A stretch of DNA of 64,000 nt from Dipteris shenzhenensis (GCA_047967505.1 CM106541.1); one strand, 5' to 3'. Shown: positions 46,991-58,730, numbered from the stretch's first letter. The notes: generated from the sequence alone by a model not told the origin. Made by a program: numbers and translations.

Positions 46991-49440
46991 CAATAAGAGC
47001 CTATCAACTTTGTAAGTCTCCGTGCCTACTCAAGCTAGTTGAGGGCTTGGCAATATTGAACTTTTGAAGGATTGATAGCCATAAAGAATTTGATTGAAAA
47101 TAGAATAACCTCGAGGTCTCTTTTCCAAATCAAAAAGGTGGTCTTTGTTTCCAAATCAATCTAAATGCAAACAACATGCTCAAGGAGGAGTAAATGAAAC
47201 TACAATCCCAATAAAGTGTTGTCTTGTTGAGAATTAAACCCCTACAAAATAATAAAATGCTTGTTGCTCCACATATTCTTCTGACATGACAATACATATG
47301 CTATGAAATTGGTCTTGTGACTCAATTTATGGCAAAGCCATATATTCATAATTGGAATGGGATGATGAGAATTTTCATATATCTTAGTGGGATCGCATGC
47401 TATAAGCTATTATACCTCAAAGTTAGCTAGCGCATCAATCCATTATTGGTTAGCCTTTGTGATGAAGATTGTGGAAGTGGCCGAAGAGGAAGCTTAGTTT
47501 AGGATACATACCTATGTTGAATTAAACTCATGTATCTTGGTCTACTAAGAAGCTACCCACCATGGCTTTATCCATAATAGAGAGAAGAGTACATCTCTCT
47601 TGCTTGGTGTGCATGCAAGGCAATTTGGATGAGATGGCTATTAGAGTATCTTTGAGCAGTTCAAGATCATCCCATATTGATATTTGTGACAACCACAATG
47701 CCATCACATTCAAATATTGTCTTCCTCTTTTTTATGTGGAGAAAAATTCATGATTCCCCATTAATGAGTATGGTCCACCTCATGTATATAAGGTGATACA
47801 TATATTGTGTATAGCTAGCATTAGAGGCTTAAGATTATATGAAGCCTAAATGTGGGGACATGTCCACTCTGATAATGCTTATGAATCTAGGGGAACCCAA
47901 TGGCATAATCGAATTTGTATATATTGGATCATGTTCTTCATTTTGAATTAGAGAAGGTGTACATTCATATAGCATGATGATCATGTCTTCTATGTCCCAG
48001 TCATGATCCCCAAATAATTGTTATTGTTTGCCTCATATATATACAGCAATACGTATATTGTGGGCTATTGTCTACTATAAATTCCCCACTTTTTTTAAAA
48101 AGCCTCTCTTTACCCTCTATCATAATGTACATTGAACAAGAAAAAAATCCCTAGTGTGACTGCATTTTCTAAAGTGAGACCCCAAGGTAAGCCTAGTCCT
48201 AATGATAGCCACAAAAGAGGGAATAAGAACAATAAAAATCACCAGATGATAGCAACAATGAGTCCTTTGATGAGGGTATTGGTAAGAGACAAGAAAGATT
48301 AGATCTATTTCTAATCAAGGCCACAATGTAAGGAGTTGAGTGTCTATGCAAGAACCAACATACGAAGACATGCACCTTATTGAACCTAGTCAACATACAA
48401 GTGTGGATACAATTCCAACAATATAGAAAAAGGTAAAGAGTTCATGGAACATAGTTATAAAGGATTGCTCCTATCCTTGAGGCTATTGGATAGGAGCACC
48501 CTCAAGGATGGAGCAATCCTTGAGAGTATTTAATAAAAGTCAAATAAAAGAAAAATATTTGCTATCTAGAGGTCAAACTATTGGCAAGTCCCTACTAGAA
48601 AGATGAGGACAAGCAAAAAGCAAAGGTGGAAGTAGGTGCTGGCTTAGTGGAGGCAATGGAAATAGTGGAGGCGGTCGTTGAGGTCATAGGGCTGGAGGTA
48701 GAAGGACTAACCAAGGACAAGATGCAAGGATCCCATCATGAAGGTTCTATTGGAACTTAGGGGGTTTCAAGTAAGTATAGTTCCTTTGATTACAAGAGAG
48801 CCATTCAAACATTTGGCAAAGAGAACAGAAGGACATGGCTTGCAAATTCAATCCTTAGCTATTGATATGTAATGCAAATTACCACATCAATGTCAATTGT
48901 CCTTCAACTTTTAATTCATCAATATTTCTGAAACGACCAACATTGATTACGTCATGGCATTCGGCCCTATGAATAATATTGACATGAAGGACCCCCATTC
49001 AATCATGTCATCAACCTTTATCATTTTTTGGATTTATACAAGTTGCACACTAATATGATAGAGGCAACAAATTCTTTTGTTAAAGATGATGGGAGTCACT
49101 CGTTCAAGAAGAAGGGGTAAAGTCTTTATCTGTTTTGATGTGACCCTCTGACATCATCTTTCCCCATTTGGACAAGAAGTTATGCATGGGTAAGCTACGT
49201 ATTTGACTAAAAATACTTTGTTAGGTATATCTCCTTCTTGTTATAAGAATATACAGTGCATATTATCTAAAGAATTTATTTCCTTGAAATCTAGGAAGTT
49301 ATGGAAGTTCACCAAATGCCTTGAGTAGAGGCACAAAAGATATGAACAAGGTTAAGTATGTGAACAAGCTTGCCATACATTTGAGTAGAAATGAAATGAC
49401 TTAATAACTTGGGAGAAATATCTTTATAAAAATATCACTA
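46990..49440. other. No recognisable gene
   Basis: AT-rich. Two related 40-bp stretches (CCTCATGTATATAAGGTGAT at 47774 and CCTCATATATATACAGCAAT at 48031) suggest a diverged duplication. A Gly/Arg-rich frame near 48600-48740 resembles the basic linker of a retrotransposon gag, but no knuckle follows. Confidence 0.35.
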
Positions 49441-49447
49441 GGACAAA

Positions 49448-49880
49448 TACTACAATATCTTAATAAAAATATATTTGTAGTGCAATCTTTATACAATGAA
49501 AAGACTACTGTCCAATTCATACATATCCTCAAGGTTTCCCTCACACAATAAAGTTTGACTCCCTGTGATTCTATTCCTTAAGGCTTGATTTATTGTCTTC
49601 ATTGAGATGTTTGTGCTTGGTAATATTGAGATAAGACTCATTGGAGGTAATTTTACATTGGAGCTAATGTAAAATTACCTCCAATGAGTCTTATCTCAAT
49701 ATTACCAAGCACAAGCATCTCAATGAAGACAATGAGTCAAGCCATAAAGAATAGAATCACAAGAAGTCAAACTTTATTGAGCGAGGGCAGCCTTGAAGAT
49801 ATGTATGAATTAAACAATAGTCTTTTCATTTTATATAAAGATTGCACTACATTTGCATTTTTATTAAGATATTGAAGTAT
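49448..49880. repeat. Long near-perfect hairpin, about 210-bp arms, tiny loop
   Basis: The left arm (about 49448-49658) is the reverse complement of the right arm (about 49663-49880). The centre is TTACATTGGAGCTAATGTAA. The inner 80 bp (TTGTCTTCATTGAGATG... / CATCTCAATGAAGACAA) match almost perfectly, and divergence grows outward. A 63-codon frame in the right arm is incidental. Confidence 0.9.
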
Positions 49881-49914
49881 CTATGACCATGCTTTTCAAT
49901 CATACTTTGCCATA

Positions 49915-50398
49915 CAGAATTGACTTTAAAAGGAGAAATTCAATCGTAGACATACAAAAATAAAACCTTGGAATGGTAGATATGTAGGCAAAACAGTCCA
50001 CAACTTTCATAATGATCCTAAAAGTCTCTCATTATAATGACATACTATAGATACCAATGGGGAAGATAATGGGGATCATTCTAGGTGGAGAAAATTTATA
50101 ACTATGAAGTATATGAGATTGCATAAATGATTTAAGCCATTAATAATAAGTCTTAAAAAATGGAATTTGAATGGAAGACTTACAAAATAAAAACTTGAAA
50201 TGATGAATATGTAGCCTAAAGTGCAATGCAAAACATTGTCCAACATTCCATAATAATCCTATAAATCTTGTATGAATATATTGGAAGAGAAGGAGAATCA
50301 TTCTAAGTCTAGAAAATTGGCAACTATGAAGTATTTTGAGGTTGCGATAGATGTGAAATCTATTTAAGCCATTACTATTAATATCTAGTTCTTTTACA
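49915..50398 (+). repeat. About 235-bp diverged tandem duplication
   Basis: Two related copies (about 49915-50150 and 50155-50398) share TAAAA(A)CTTG(G)AATG, GATATGTAG, ATAATGATCCTA-like, ATCATTCTA and AACTATGAAGTAT words in the same order. Confidence 0.65.
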
Positions 50399-50647
50399 TT
50401 TACGCAATGCATATTTAGAATAATGATATATAATTTTTAAAATAAATTTACAATATTATTGACTCATAAATTAAAAAAGTCATTGCATTAACATTAAACG
50501 AATGTCCATGTTTACGTTACCAAATGAGACTACAATGTGACTTAGTGATATCACTAAACTTTAAATGAATATCAATGTTATTTGCTTTAGTTTGGTTTTT
50601 TCAACTCTAAAATTGCTTTGCTTTTTCTAGTAAATGCCATGAGAAGG

Positions 50648-50741
50648 GAATAACAAAGCTACTGTGATCAAGTATGAGAGGCTTTCTTGAAAAGAATAAC
50701 AAAGCTATTGTGATCAAGTATGAGAGGCTTTCTTGAAAGAG
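50648..50741 (+). repeat. 47-bp direct tandem duplication
   Basis: AATAACAAAGCTACTGTGAT plus CAAGTATGAGAGGCTTTCTT occurs twice in succession with a single C/T difference in the first block. Confidence 0.9.
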
Positions 50742-51540
50742 AGATAGCAACCTACTAAGAAAACTATGAGGCACCTTGAGTTTGACCTTGCATTGATAAT
50801 AACATTGATAATGAGGATGAAATTCTTAAACTTGCATATGATCCAACCATGGGAGAGATGATTAAGCCTAATGTCAATATAGAGTATGGAGTTAATCATA
50901 ATGATATTGTGAAGCTTGTGGTGGTAAGAAAATTAACAAGATACCAAGACTCCTCACATGAAGAAGCTAGAATTTTGTGCTCTTGTTATAAGGGTACCTT
51001 TTGTCATTTGTATATTTTTACCATAAAACGATGAAGACTATTTGATTGAGAGGACAATTGTAAGTGCATTTCAGGATTAAGTTTGAGCCGATTGCAAAAG
51101 ATAATACCCAAGGATTCAAAGCGTTTGGAGAAGTTCACAAAGACCTCATGGATGACACTAATGAAATCAATGAATATTTGAGCACATTGCATAAAGATGA
51201 TTACCACAAAAACCACCAAATAACAAGGGTTTACAAAAAAAGTATTTGGTATACAAGACATACATACAACATCTAATTAGTCCAAAGGCTAGTACAAGTC
51301 CCATTTGCTAAGTCAACAAGCTACATCAAGCCTCCAAAGATCGCATCAACAAGTGGAAAGATGTTGCCTTTGTGTTCTTTCTATAGTACGTTTGCTTTGG
51401 TGATGTATTCATCACTCCTAGTTGAGCAGAGCACACATCATTGTCCCATACAATTAGAAGCAAACTCTATTGGGTAACAAAGGAGTCCTAAGAGGTACAC
51501 AGTACCGCATTTGGAGTCTAGTGACAATGGTTGTTATATA
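50742..51540. other. No recognisable gene
   Basis: Only short frames. One (51064-51276) reads MDDTNEINEYLSTLHKDDY and looks protein-like but has no known match. Confidence 0.3.
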
Positions 51541-51556
51541 AGAAATATAGGTGCAT

Positions 51557-51660
51557 ACATTTACATTTACATTTACATATATACATATACATATGTGTAT
51601 GTGTGTGTACACATACATACATACATACATGCATGCATGCATACATACATAAATACATGC

Positions 51661-51697
<37 letters not shown>

Positions 51698-51701
51698 CAT
51701 A
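51557..51701 (+). repeat. Compound (ACAT)n / (TA)n microsatellite
   Basis: TACATT, TATG, ACAT, GCAT and TA repeats follow one another. Tyr/Ile/His-rich frames on both strands are artefacts. Confidence 0.95.
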
Positions 51702-52800
51702 TTATCTTTTGCTCCCATGCCAACTAGGTACGTCTATCTCTAGTGGTAGAATTGCTTTGGTACCAATTTCTAATTCAAAAGGGGTATGTTCGGTGGACGT
51801 CTTGTGAGTGATGTTGTATGCCCAAACTACTTCAGTAACCTTTTGGTACCACTGGCTCCAGTGTCCGACTGCCATCTTACCCATGGACTTGTATAAGAGG
51901 CCATTGGTCTGGACTCTACTCTACTTGACCCATGGATGCTGGATATTAGATGCAAGAAGTGCAGTGATTGATACCCATATGCTCCATGAGAAACTCCCGG
52001 AACCTCATTTAAGAATGGGCTCCCATGATCTAACACTATCTCCATGGGTGTCCCAAATCATGTGCATATGCACTCAAAGATGAAATCAGAGCCTACCTTA
52101 CCATTTGTTGCTGAGAGAGCTACGTCTTCAACCCACTTGGTGACATATTGCATGGCCACCAAGAGGTACTTCTTCTTGCAGGCTATCATTGGCAGAGGCC
52201 CCACAAAATCTATACCCCACTTCTAAAATGGGTGGATGGACATCACCAGATGGTGTTGCCCAGGCCGTAAATCCTTCCTACCAAAGAACCGGTAGGGTGG
52301 CCACAATGAGCTTCTTGTAGTTAATGCAAACCCACCACTTGTTCTTCTTCTTGGGAGAGACAACCACTGGCAAAACCCATATAGTATTGTTAATAGGAAC
52401 AATAAAGCCAGCTTCTTCCAACTTTTGCACCTCTATGTGTAGCGCATGAATCTGAATTGGACCTAACCTCCAGTACTTTTGAGCCATAGGCCTAGCATTT
52501 GGCCTTAGCTCTTTTTTTATGCTCTATGGTAGTCACATGGTGAAGATGATGGTAAGTTGTGGCAAAGAGGTTAGGAAAATCTTTAAACATTTCTAGGAAC
52601 ACATCCTTTGCATTGGTAGAAAGATCAATACTTGTTGGGGAGTGGCCATTACCTTTAATGTGGGCCGCAGTGCGGGGGACACTTCCATCATATTGATTTC
52701 TTCTTTAGAGACCTCCTCACCCCTGTTTGAGTCTACCCATCTAGCTCCAAGACACAATTCTAGCTCTACGAACTTGACATTGTCCATCAAATCATATCAC
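51702..52800 (-). mobile_element. Ty3/gypsy pol relic with RT joined to integrase
   Basis: From 52487 downward the minus strand reads the RT entry (EVQKLEEAGFIVPINNTIWV, PVVVSPKKKNKWWVCINYKK). It then goes almost directly to integrase ([72 protein letters not shown]). The RT core, RNase H and the integrase zinc finger are missing, so about 2 kb was deleted. Stops and frame changes are present. The frame at 52593-52790 upstream is probably pol-derived. The fragment ends at the microsatellite. Confidence 0.85.
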
Positions 52801-54005
52801 TAACTAGCGGTGGCATATTATTAACCAATCAATTAACATGCCCCCCTCCTAATCTTAGTCTTCTAGATTGTGCCGCCGTTCACGGTTGTTGGAGTGTTGT
52901 CAATGAAGATAATGCAAAGTAGTCTTTCGTGTGCACTAGGTTGAATCTTCTTTTGGTCCATTACAACATAGGGATGCAGTGGCTTCTCGTTATGGAATTT
53001 TTGCTAGAAGTATGGACGAGTGATTCTTTTGGAACCTACACCTCAGGGTTTGAGTGAGCCGAGTTGAGTACTTGTGACCATTCAAAGAAGGAATAAGAAA
53101 TATATAAGGGGTAAGTTATTAGGAAGAAGGTATTAGTAGGGATTGATGAAGATCCTAGTGGTATTAGTGTTAGCAAAGTTAGTAAAGTGCATTCTCATGC
53201 TCCTCTTAAGTCCCATATTTGATTTGAGTGGGACTTATAATGGATTCTCATCAGACTATGTCACCATGTTTGAATGCCTAGAATTGTGCATGACATTTTG
53301 TCTTGCTTCTCTACATTGAAGTTCCTTGAAAATCCATTTTATGGATTATATTTCATTGAGGGCTTTGCTTGGAAGTATTTGAGACCAATAAGGTTGTGGC
53401 ACCATCTGGATCTTTGTTTGTTTAAGTCATCAAATCCAGAGGAGTCTTATAATACACCATAAAAACCCCTAAAATGAGAATTATGGCTGAAGAGGTTTAT
53501 AGAAGGGGGATTCTAGGAAAGGCTTCTAAGCTAGAATTGAAAGAAAAGAAAAATAAAGAAAAGAGGATGAGTAGTTAGATAGTTAATGGTGATGTTAGTA
53601 AAGAAACGTGAAAAAAGCTTTGAGGGTCACAAGAAACTCATCCAAAACATATTGGTTTAATTACCTTCACCCTGGAGTTGAATGCATCCTTGAGAGCTGC
53701 TTGTGGAGAACCACTTGTCACTCCATGTGTGAACTTAAATTCAAGATCCTGATGACTTAGGCATAAGTTAGTGCCCGCCCTTGGGCTGAAGACATAGTTG
53801 TGATTTGGTGAGTGTGCCGTGCTGAGGAATTGAAGAGGACTGATTGCCTATTTTCACTTATTGACCAATTGTGACCCAAACCTAGCAAGAACATGATTTT
53901 GTAGACCACTAGAGGAATATGAATTGTATAGCTATTTGGGACCTCATGTAAGTTTGATAATCCCTTCGAAGGAGAGGAGAAGGAGAGTCATTAAGACATT
54001 ACTAG
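52801..54005. other. No recognisable gene
   Basis: AT-rich DNA between two gypsy elements; only chance frames. It ends in ACTAG at 54001-54005, the presumed 5-bp left target-site sequence of the next element. Confidence 0.35.
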
Positions 54006-54117
54006 TGTTGTCTCTATGCCAACATGGACTTAGGTAGAACAGAATGTGTGGGTAGAGTAGCGGCAAAGCTCCGCTTGTACTTGCATAAGGCTTAAAATAA
54101 TCCCTCAAAGAAATCCA

Positions 54118-54445
54118 ACTTGCAAGTTCTACATACAACTTCTACATGCAACTCCTACATGCGAGTTGTACATGCGAGTTGTACATGCAAATTCTACATA
54201 CGACTACTACATGCAACTCCTACATGCGAGTTGTACATGCGAGTTGTACATTCAAGTTCTACATACGACTTCTACATGCAACTCCTACATGCAACTTGTA
54301 CATGCGACTTGTACATGCGAGTTATACATGCAAGTTCGACATACAACTTCTACATGCAACTCCTACATGCGACTTCTACATGCAAGTTCTACATACGACT
54401 TCTGCATGCAAGTTCTACATGCAACTTCTATATGCGAGTTCCACA
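54118..54445 (+). repeat. 13-bp minisatellite in the LTR, about 24 units
   Basis: The unit is ACATGCGAGTTGT and variants (ACATGCAACTCCT, ACATACGACTTCT, ACATGCAAGTTCT). The variants recur in a set order about every 65 bp, a higher-order period of five units. Frames of 110-124 codons across it (Met-Gln-Leu-Leu-His type repeats) exist only because 13 bp shifts frame evenly. The same repeat starts in the 3' LTR (63880-64000). Confidence 0.95.
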
Positions 54446-54546
54446 TGTGGAGAGAGAATGTATTACAACTTCTATATGTGAGTTCTACATGTAGAGAGAG
54501 AACGTGTTACAATTCCTACATGTAGAGAGAGAAGCTCTCCAACTTG

Positions 54547-54554
54547 TATAAATA
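54547..54554 (+). promoter_or_regulatory. LTR TATA box, copy 1
   Basis: TATAAATA followed by CCCC lies in the first 150-bp unit, upstream of GAATGAAGCCCACAC, a plausible start region of the element transcript. Confidence 0.6.
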
Positions 54555-54696
54555 CCCCATAATGGAATGAAGCCCACACTTTTTGGAGTTCCACATGTGG
54601 AGAGAGAATGTATTACAACTTCTATATGTGAGTTCTACATGTAGAGAGAGAACGTGTTACAATTCCTACATGTAGAGAGAGAAGCTCTCCAACTTG

Positions 54697-54704
54697 TATA
54701 AATA
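54697..54704 (+). promoter_or_regulatory. LTR TATA box, copy 2
   Basis: An identical TATAAATA lies 150 bp further on, in the second copy of the duplicated unit (54586-54735), so the LTR has two potential core promoters. Confidence 0.6.
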
Positions 54705-55415
54705 CCCCATAATGGAATGAAGCCCACACTTTTTGGGGCATTGTTTTGAGTTCTACTTTGGTATTCCGAGCAATTGTCTCAAGTGTCCATGCTTCCTTGC
54801 ACTCCACATCCAAAAGCATGTCCTAACCTTGCAACTCCTCCTCCCCTCTCCCCAACCTTGCAACCCATCTTCTCGCTCTCCTCCTCCCTCCTCCTCCTCC
54901 CTTCTCCTCCTCCCTCTTCCTCCTCCTCCTCCCTCCTCCTCCTCCTCCTCCGCCTCCCTCCTCTCTCTTCTTTCCCCCATGCTCTTACACCTTATTCCTC
55001 TCCCACTCCTATGCTCCCCCAAAACCCTTTGTTCCTCAACCTGTAAACTCCATGATCTATGAGGGAGACAAGTTCTCCACCATGTACTCTACTCTAGACC
55101 TTGGAACCTCCTTCTAAACCCTGGAACCTCCTTCTAAACCTTCAACTCCTCCTAAACCTTGCAACCCCCAATGAAGGCAAAAGCCTTCATTACCTCAACC
55201 ATGATGATACACATTCCTTTTACACATGCATGCACTTTGTTTGCTTACCACACTTAAGCCTACGTCTCTCACTAGAACATGACTCGAGGGCCTAAGCTAC
55301 ACTTATACAACAATTGACAACCCCGATATATCTATAGGTGACAAAAGCCTCGGAACCTTGCATATACTAAGAAAACCCTACTCTTGTACAAAAGCAGTAG
55401 GAAAGAGCCAATATT

Positions 55416-55433
55416 TGGTGCCGTTACTGGGGA
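55416..55433 (+). promoter_or_regulatory. Primer-binding site, tRNA-Asp-like
   Basis: TGGTGCCGTTACTGGGGA resembles the plant Athila-type PBS TGGCGCCGTTGCCGGGGA, complementary to tRNA-Asp. It differs at three positions, all C-to-T or G-to-A. It lies five bases after the LTR end. Confidence 0.75.
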
Positions 55434-56372
55434 GAATAGCATCTCAAGTAACGAGTAAACATACGCAGGTATGTGTAAAAAAAAACAAATTACTTCGAAC
55501 TTTCACGAACATAACACTTAAGGGCAAGGAGAATTTAAAAAATTTCCATTTCTAGCCAAACATATCTACCCCAAGCATCAACCTTGGGTTATTACCTTAA
55601 GAAATTTTCTTTATTTCTTAAATAGAAGCCACTTGATAAACAATTAGGCTAGGTAGTGGACACGAATGCATAGAGCTTGCAATTTCGATCATTTCACCTT
55701 TTTGTAGGAGAGCAAACCGAGCTATCCATAACAAGTTACAGCTTGGGAAGAGTTTAGGGTTTAACCCTAAACCTAAACTCATTTCCTTAAAAAACCCACT
55801 TCACCGCCTCATTCTTCATCTTTCACATTTTGCCTCCATCCTCTTCTTCATTCCGAGCCCTACGCAAGACACTCCTCTCTCTCCATCAACCACCACCACC
55901 TTACTCCCATTCTCACATTGTAAGTGACTTTGAGCCCATCTCGTAGCAATAACCTAGCCATCCACCCACCGTCCATTATTCCTCAACAATCCCATTACAT
56001 CGAGAAAGACTTGGAGAGCGTTCAGGTAACCACCCTTCTCTCTGTGATTTCTGTCCTCCAGTTCTCCCTACTCCCCCCCTTCCCTTCCCCCCCCAACCCC
56101 CTCCCCTCCCCCCTCCACCCCCCCTCCTCTCCCCATCCCTTCCCCCTTTCCCCCCTCCATCCTCCCCACCACCCCCTCCCCCCTCCCCCCCTCCCCCCGC
56201 CCCCTCCCCCCCCGCGCTTCCACCCCCTCGCCCCTTTTTCCCCCCATCTCCTCCCCCTCCATCTCCCCCTCCCCCCTCCATCTCCACCACCCCCTCCCAC
56301 CTTCCCCCCTCCCCCCTCCATCTCCACCAACCCCTCCCCCCTTTCCCCCTCTCTCTTTCTATTTTCCCTCCC

Positions 56373-56408
<36 letters not shown>

Positions 56409-56481
56409 AACTCTCTCTCTCACTCTCCCCCTCTCTCTCTCTTTCTCTCTCTCTCTTTCTTCCCTCCCCCTCTCTCTTTCT

Positions 56482-56545
<64 letters not shown>

Positions 56546-56827
56546 CTCTCTCCTTCTCTCTCTATCCCTCCCCCTTTCTCTCTCTTTCCCTCCCCCTCTC
56601 TTTCTATCTCTCTCTCTTTCCCTCCCCCTCTCTCTTTCTTTAGCTCTCTCTATCCCTCCCCCTTTCTCTCTCTTTCCCTCCCCCTCTCTCTTTCTTTATC
56701 TCTCTCTTTCTCTCTCTTTCTCTCTCTTTCCCTCCCCTTTCTCTCTCTTTCTCTCTCTTTACCTCCCCCTCTCTCTTCTTTATTCTCTCTCTATCCCTCC
56801 CTCTTTCTCCCTCTTTCTCTCTCTCTT

Positions 56828-56885
<58 letters not shown>

Positions 56886-56892
56886 CCCCCCA

Positions 56893-56965
<73 letters not shown>

Positions 56966-57484
56966 CCCCCCTGGCCGACCACTCCCTACCTTTAAAGCAA
57001 GGGCCTTAAGGCCCTTGTTGTTGCAGAGGGTGGCCCGCGACGGCACACCAGCGCCGCCCGCCCAGCACACCACCCCCCGCTCCCCGCTCGCCCCCACTCC
57101 ATGCCCCTGTACCCACCCCCCTCCGCCCCTACTCTCCCCCGCTCCCCACCCTTGCACACCCCCTTCCACCCCCTCTACCCTCTCCCCTCCCCTCCCTTGC
57201 ATACCCCCCTCCCTTCCGTCCCCTTTCCCCTTCCCCCCCTGCTCGAAACCCCCCCCCCCGACCACCGTCGAGGAAGCCCCCCACAGTCCCAAAAAAAACA
57301 ACCTAAAATAACCTAACACTAACCGTAGGTTAGGTTAGTTTTCAACTAGGGTTAGTTTTAACCTAAGATAGATTAAATTTAACCTTGGTTAGGTTAGGTT
57401 AGCTTAGTTGCCGTCACGACAATGATGGGGATATTGACCTTGATGTAGAGGCTGATAATTTCTTTAATCAAAGAAATAATAACA
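55434..57484 (+). other. Untranslated leader with extreme pyrimidine tracts
   Basis: About 2 kb separate PBS and gag. From 56030 to 57260 the plus strand is almost pure pyrimidine: C-rich blocks (56060-56370), then (CT)n with CCCTCCCC interruptions (56370-56970), then a C-rich block (57055-57260). At 57310-57415 is a TTAGGTTAGG / CCTAACCTAA-rich stretch. Frames through it (up to 239 codons) encode low-complexity Ser/Leu/Pro and are not genes. Confidence 0.75.
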
Positions 57485-57900
57485 ATCAAGGCAGATGCCC
57501 CTTGGGAAAACTGGAACTTCAGGGGAGATCCAACTTGATTCCTCCAGCATTTTGATGTCGCATGCCGCGCAGGTGGAGATCAATCCCATGAAACCAAGGT
57601 GGCTTGGTTTCCCATGGCCTTAACTGATGAAGCGTCTGAATGGTACCTAGACCTTCTAGTGGAAGAGTGCGCCACATGGGACCTACTTCAGACGAAATTT
57701 AAAAGACGCTTCCAAATAGAGAGGCTACAAGATGATCCCGCTCTCCAACTAAGCAAGCTCGAACAAGGCCACCGAGAAGATGTACACACGTACTTGGGTA
57801 AGATGAAAAGATTAATCACCAAATGTGACCCATGCCCAAATGTAAAGTACCTCACTGCATGGTTCATTATAGGACTAAGAAAGAAAATCTGGATATGAAA
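57485..57900 (+). pseudogene. gag (retrotransposon_gag domain)
   Basis: After a short upstream piece with FDVACRAGGDQSHETK, the frame from 57599 reads MAWFPMALTDEASEWYLDLL, ATWDLLQTKFKRRFQIERL and LSKLEQGHREDVHTYLGKMK. This is the capsid-type gag pattern (F...L...A..WY..L......W..L...F..RF). An in-frame stop upstream at about 57538 and the stop at 57898 break the gene; protein-like sequence resumes beyond it. The product would assemble the virus-like particle. Confidence 0.85.
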
Positions 57901-58570
57901 AAGATAAGTAGCTATGAAACATTCAATGCTGCTCATGCGGCAGCGGGCAAATCAAAGGCCACTGCCGAAACATCAAATGAAGATCGCCTAGAGGCCATGA
58001 CCCTGAAGCTGAAAGAAGACATGATGTAGGCCATGGAACAAAAACTTCAACTGTCTCAGCCGCAAACTCAGACATATCCACGGTGAGAAAATGTCTGGTG
58101 TCCACACTACCTGGCCAATCATACAGCAAATGAGTGCCTGGTCCTAAGAGCCAGGATCACTACACAAGCAAATCCACCACCAAGGTTGTGGTGCCATATC
58201 TACATCATCGATGGCCATGATGAGAACAGTTGCATCTTCAACATGTGCAACAACCCACCTTAAACTCAACAATACCAAGCGGCACCCATGCCAGTATACA
58301 GGCAACCCCAGCACTTGCACAAGCGCCCCCTACTCTGAGGCTAAATTCTGTTCTTGTTCAGACACAAGTCCCACAACTACTCAGGAATTTGAATCCACGA
58401 CCATATCCAAGATCACCAAATCCTGCTCCTCAGGCACTTCCAATACATCAATTACAAGTCGAGAAAGTAGACTCACCATTTAAGTATAAAGCAAAGTACC
58501 CAATGTACTATGTAGAAGGTGCAGAGGGTCTAATACCAGTTTATGCAAATCAAGTACGTCCCAACACATA

Positions 58571-58730
58571 TTGTGCACCAATCAAGTGCTATGGTTGTGG
58601 AGAAAATCATCGGATCGTAGAGTGCCCTCATCGTGGTACAGCCCAACTACTTTTCAACCACTCTACAGAGATTGTGGCATAGGACATGCCTATATGGATT
58701 GTCCCATGAAAAATAAGGTCCTAGAACAAA
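58571..58730 (+). pseudogene. gag zinc-knuckle region
   Basis: CYGCGENHRIVECPHRG is followed, in the next frame, by YRDCGIGHAYMDCPMK. These look like two CCHC knuckles for RNA binding. The first has spacing C-x2-C-x3-H-x4-C, one residue shorter than usual. A frameshift separates the two. Confidence 0.65.

Larger units (their letters stand above)
54006..55410 (+). repeat. 5' LTR
   Basis: It begins TGTTGTC and ends ...GAGCCA just before the primer-binding site, giving about 1405 bp with the usual TG...CA ends. It contains a 13-bp minisatellite (54118-54445), a perfect 150-bp duplication with two TATA boxes (54436-54735) and a (CTC)n-rich stretch (54836-54975). The left edge is fixed by comparison with the 3' LTR; the right edge is inferred from the PBS. 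Confidence 0.85.

Noticed and set aside
51511-51807. 98-codon Tyr/Ile/His frame
   Set aside because: Translation of the (ACAT)n and (TA)n microsatellite.
54120-54525. Three overlapping frames of 111-124 codons with Cys/His/Thr repeats, at first sight a repetitive metal-binding protein
   Set aside because: They are the three frames of a 13-bp non-coding minisatellite inside the LTR.
55924-57319. Frames of 239 and 179 codons upstream of gag
   Set aside because: Low-complexity Ser/Leu/Pro and Gly/Arg/Glu translations of the pyrimidine-rich leader.
57305-57420. Interstitial telomere repeat
   Set aside because: The words are TTAGG-like, not the plant TTTAGGG unit, and they are mixed with inverted copies.
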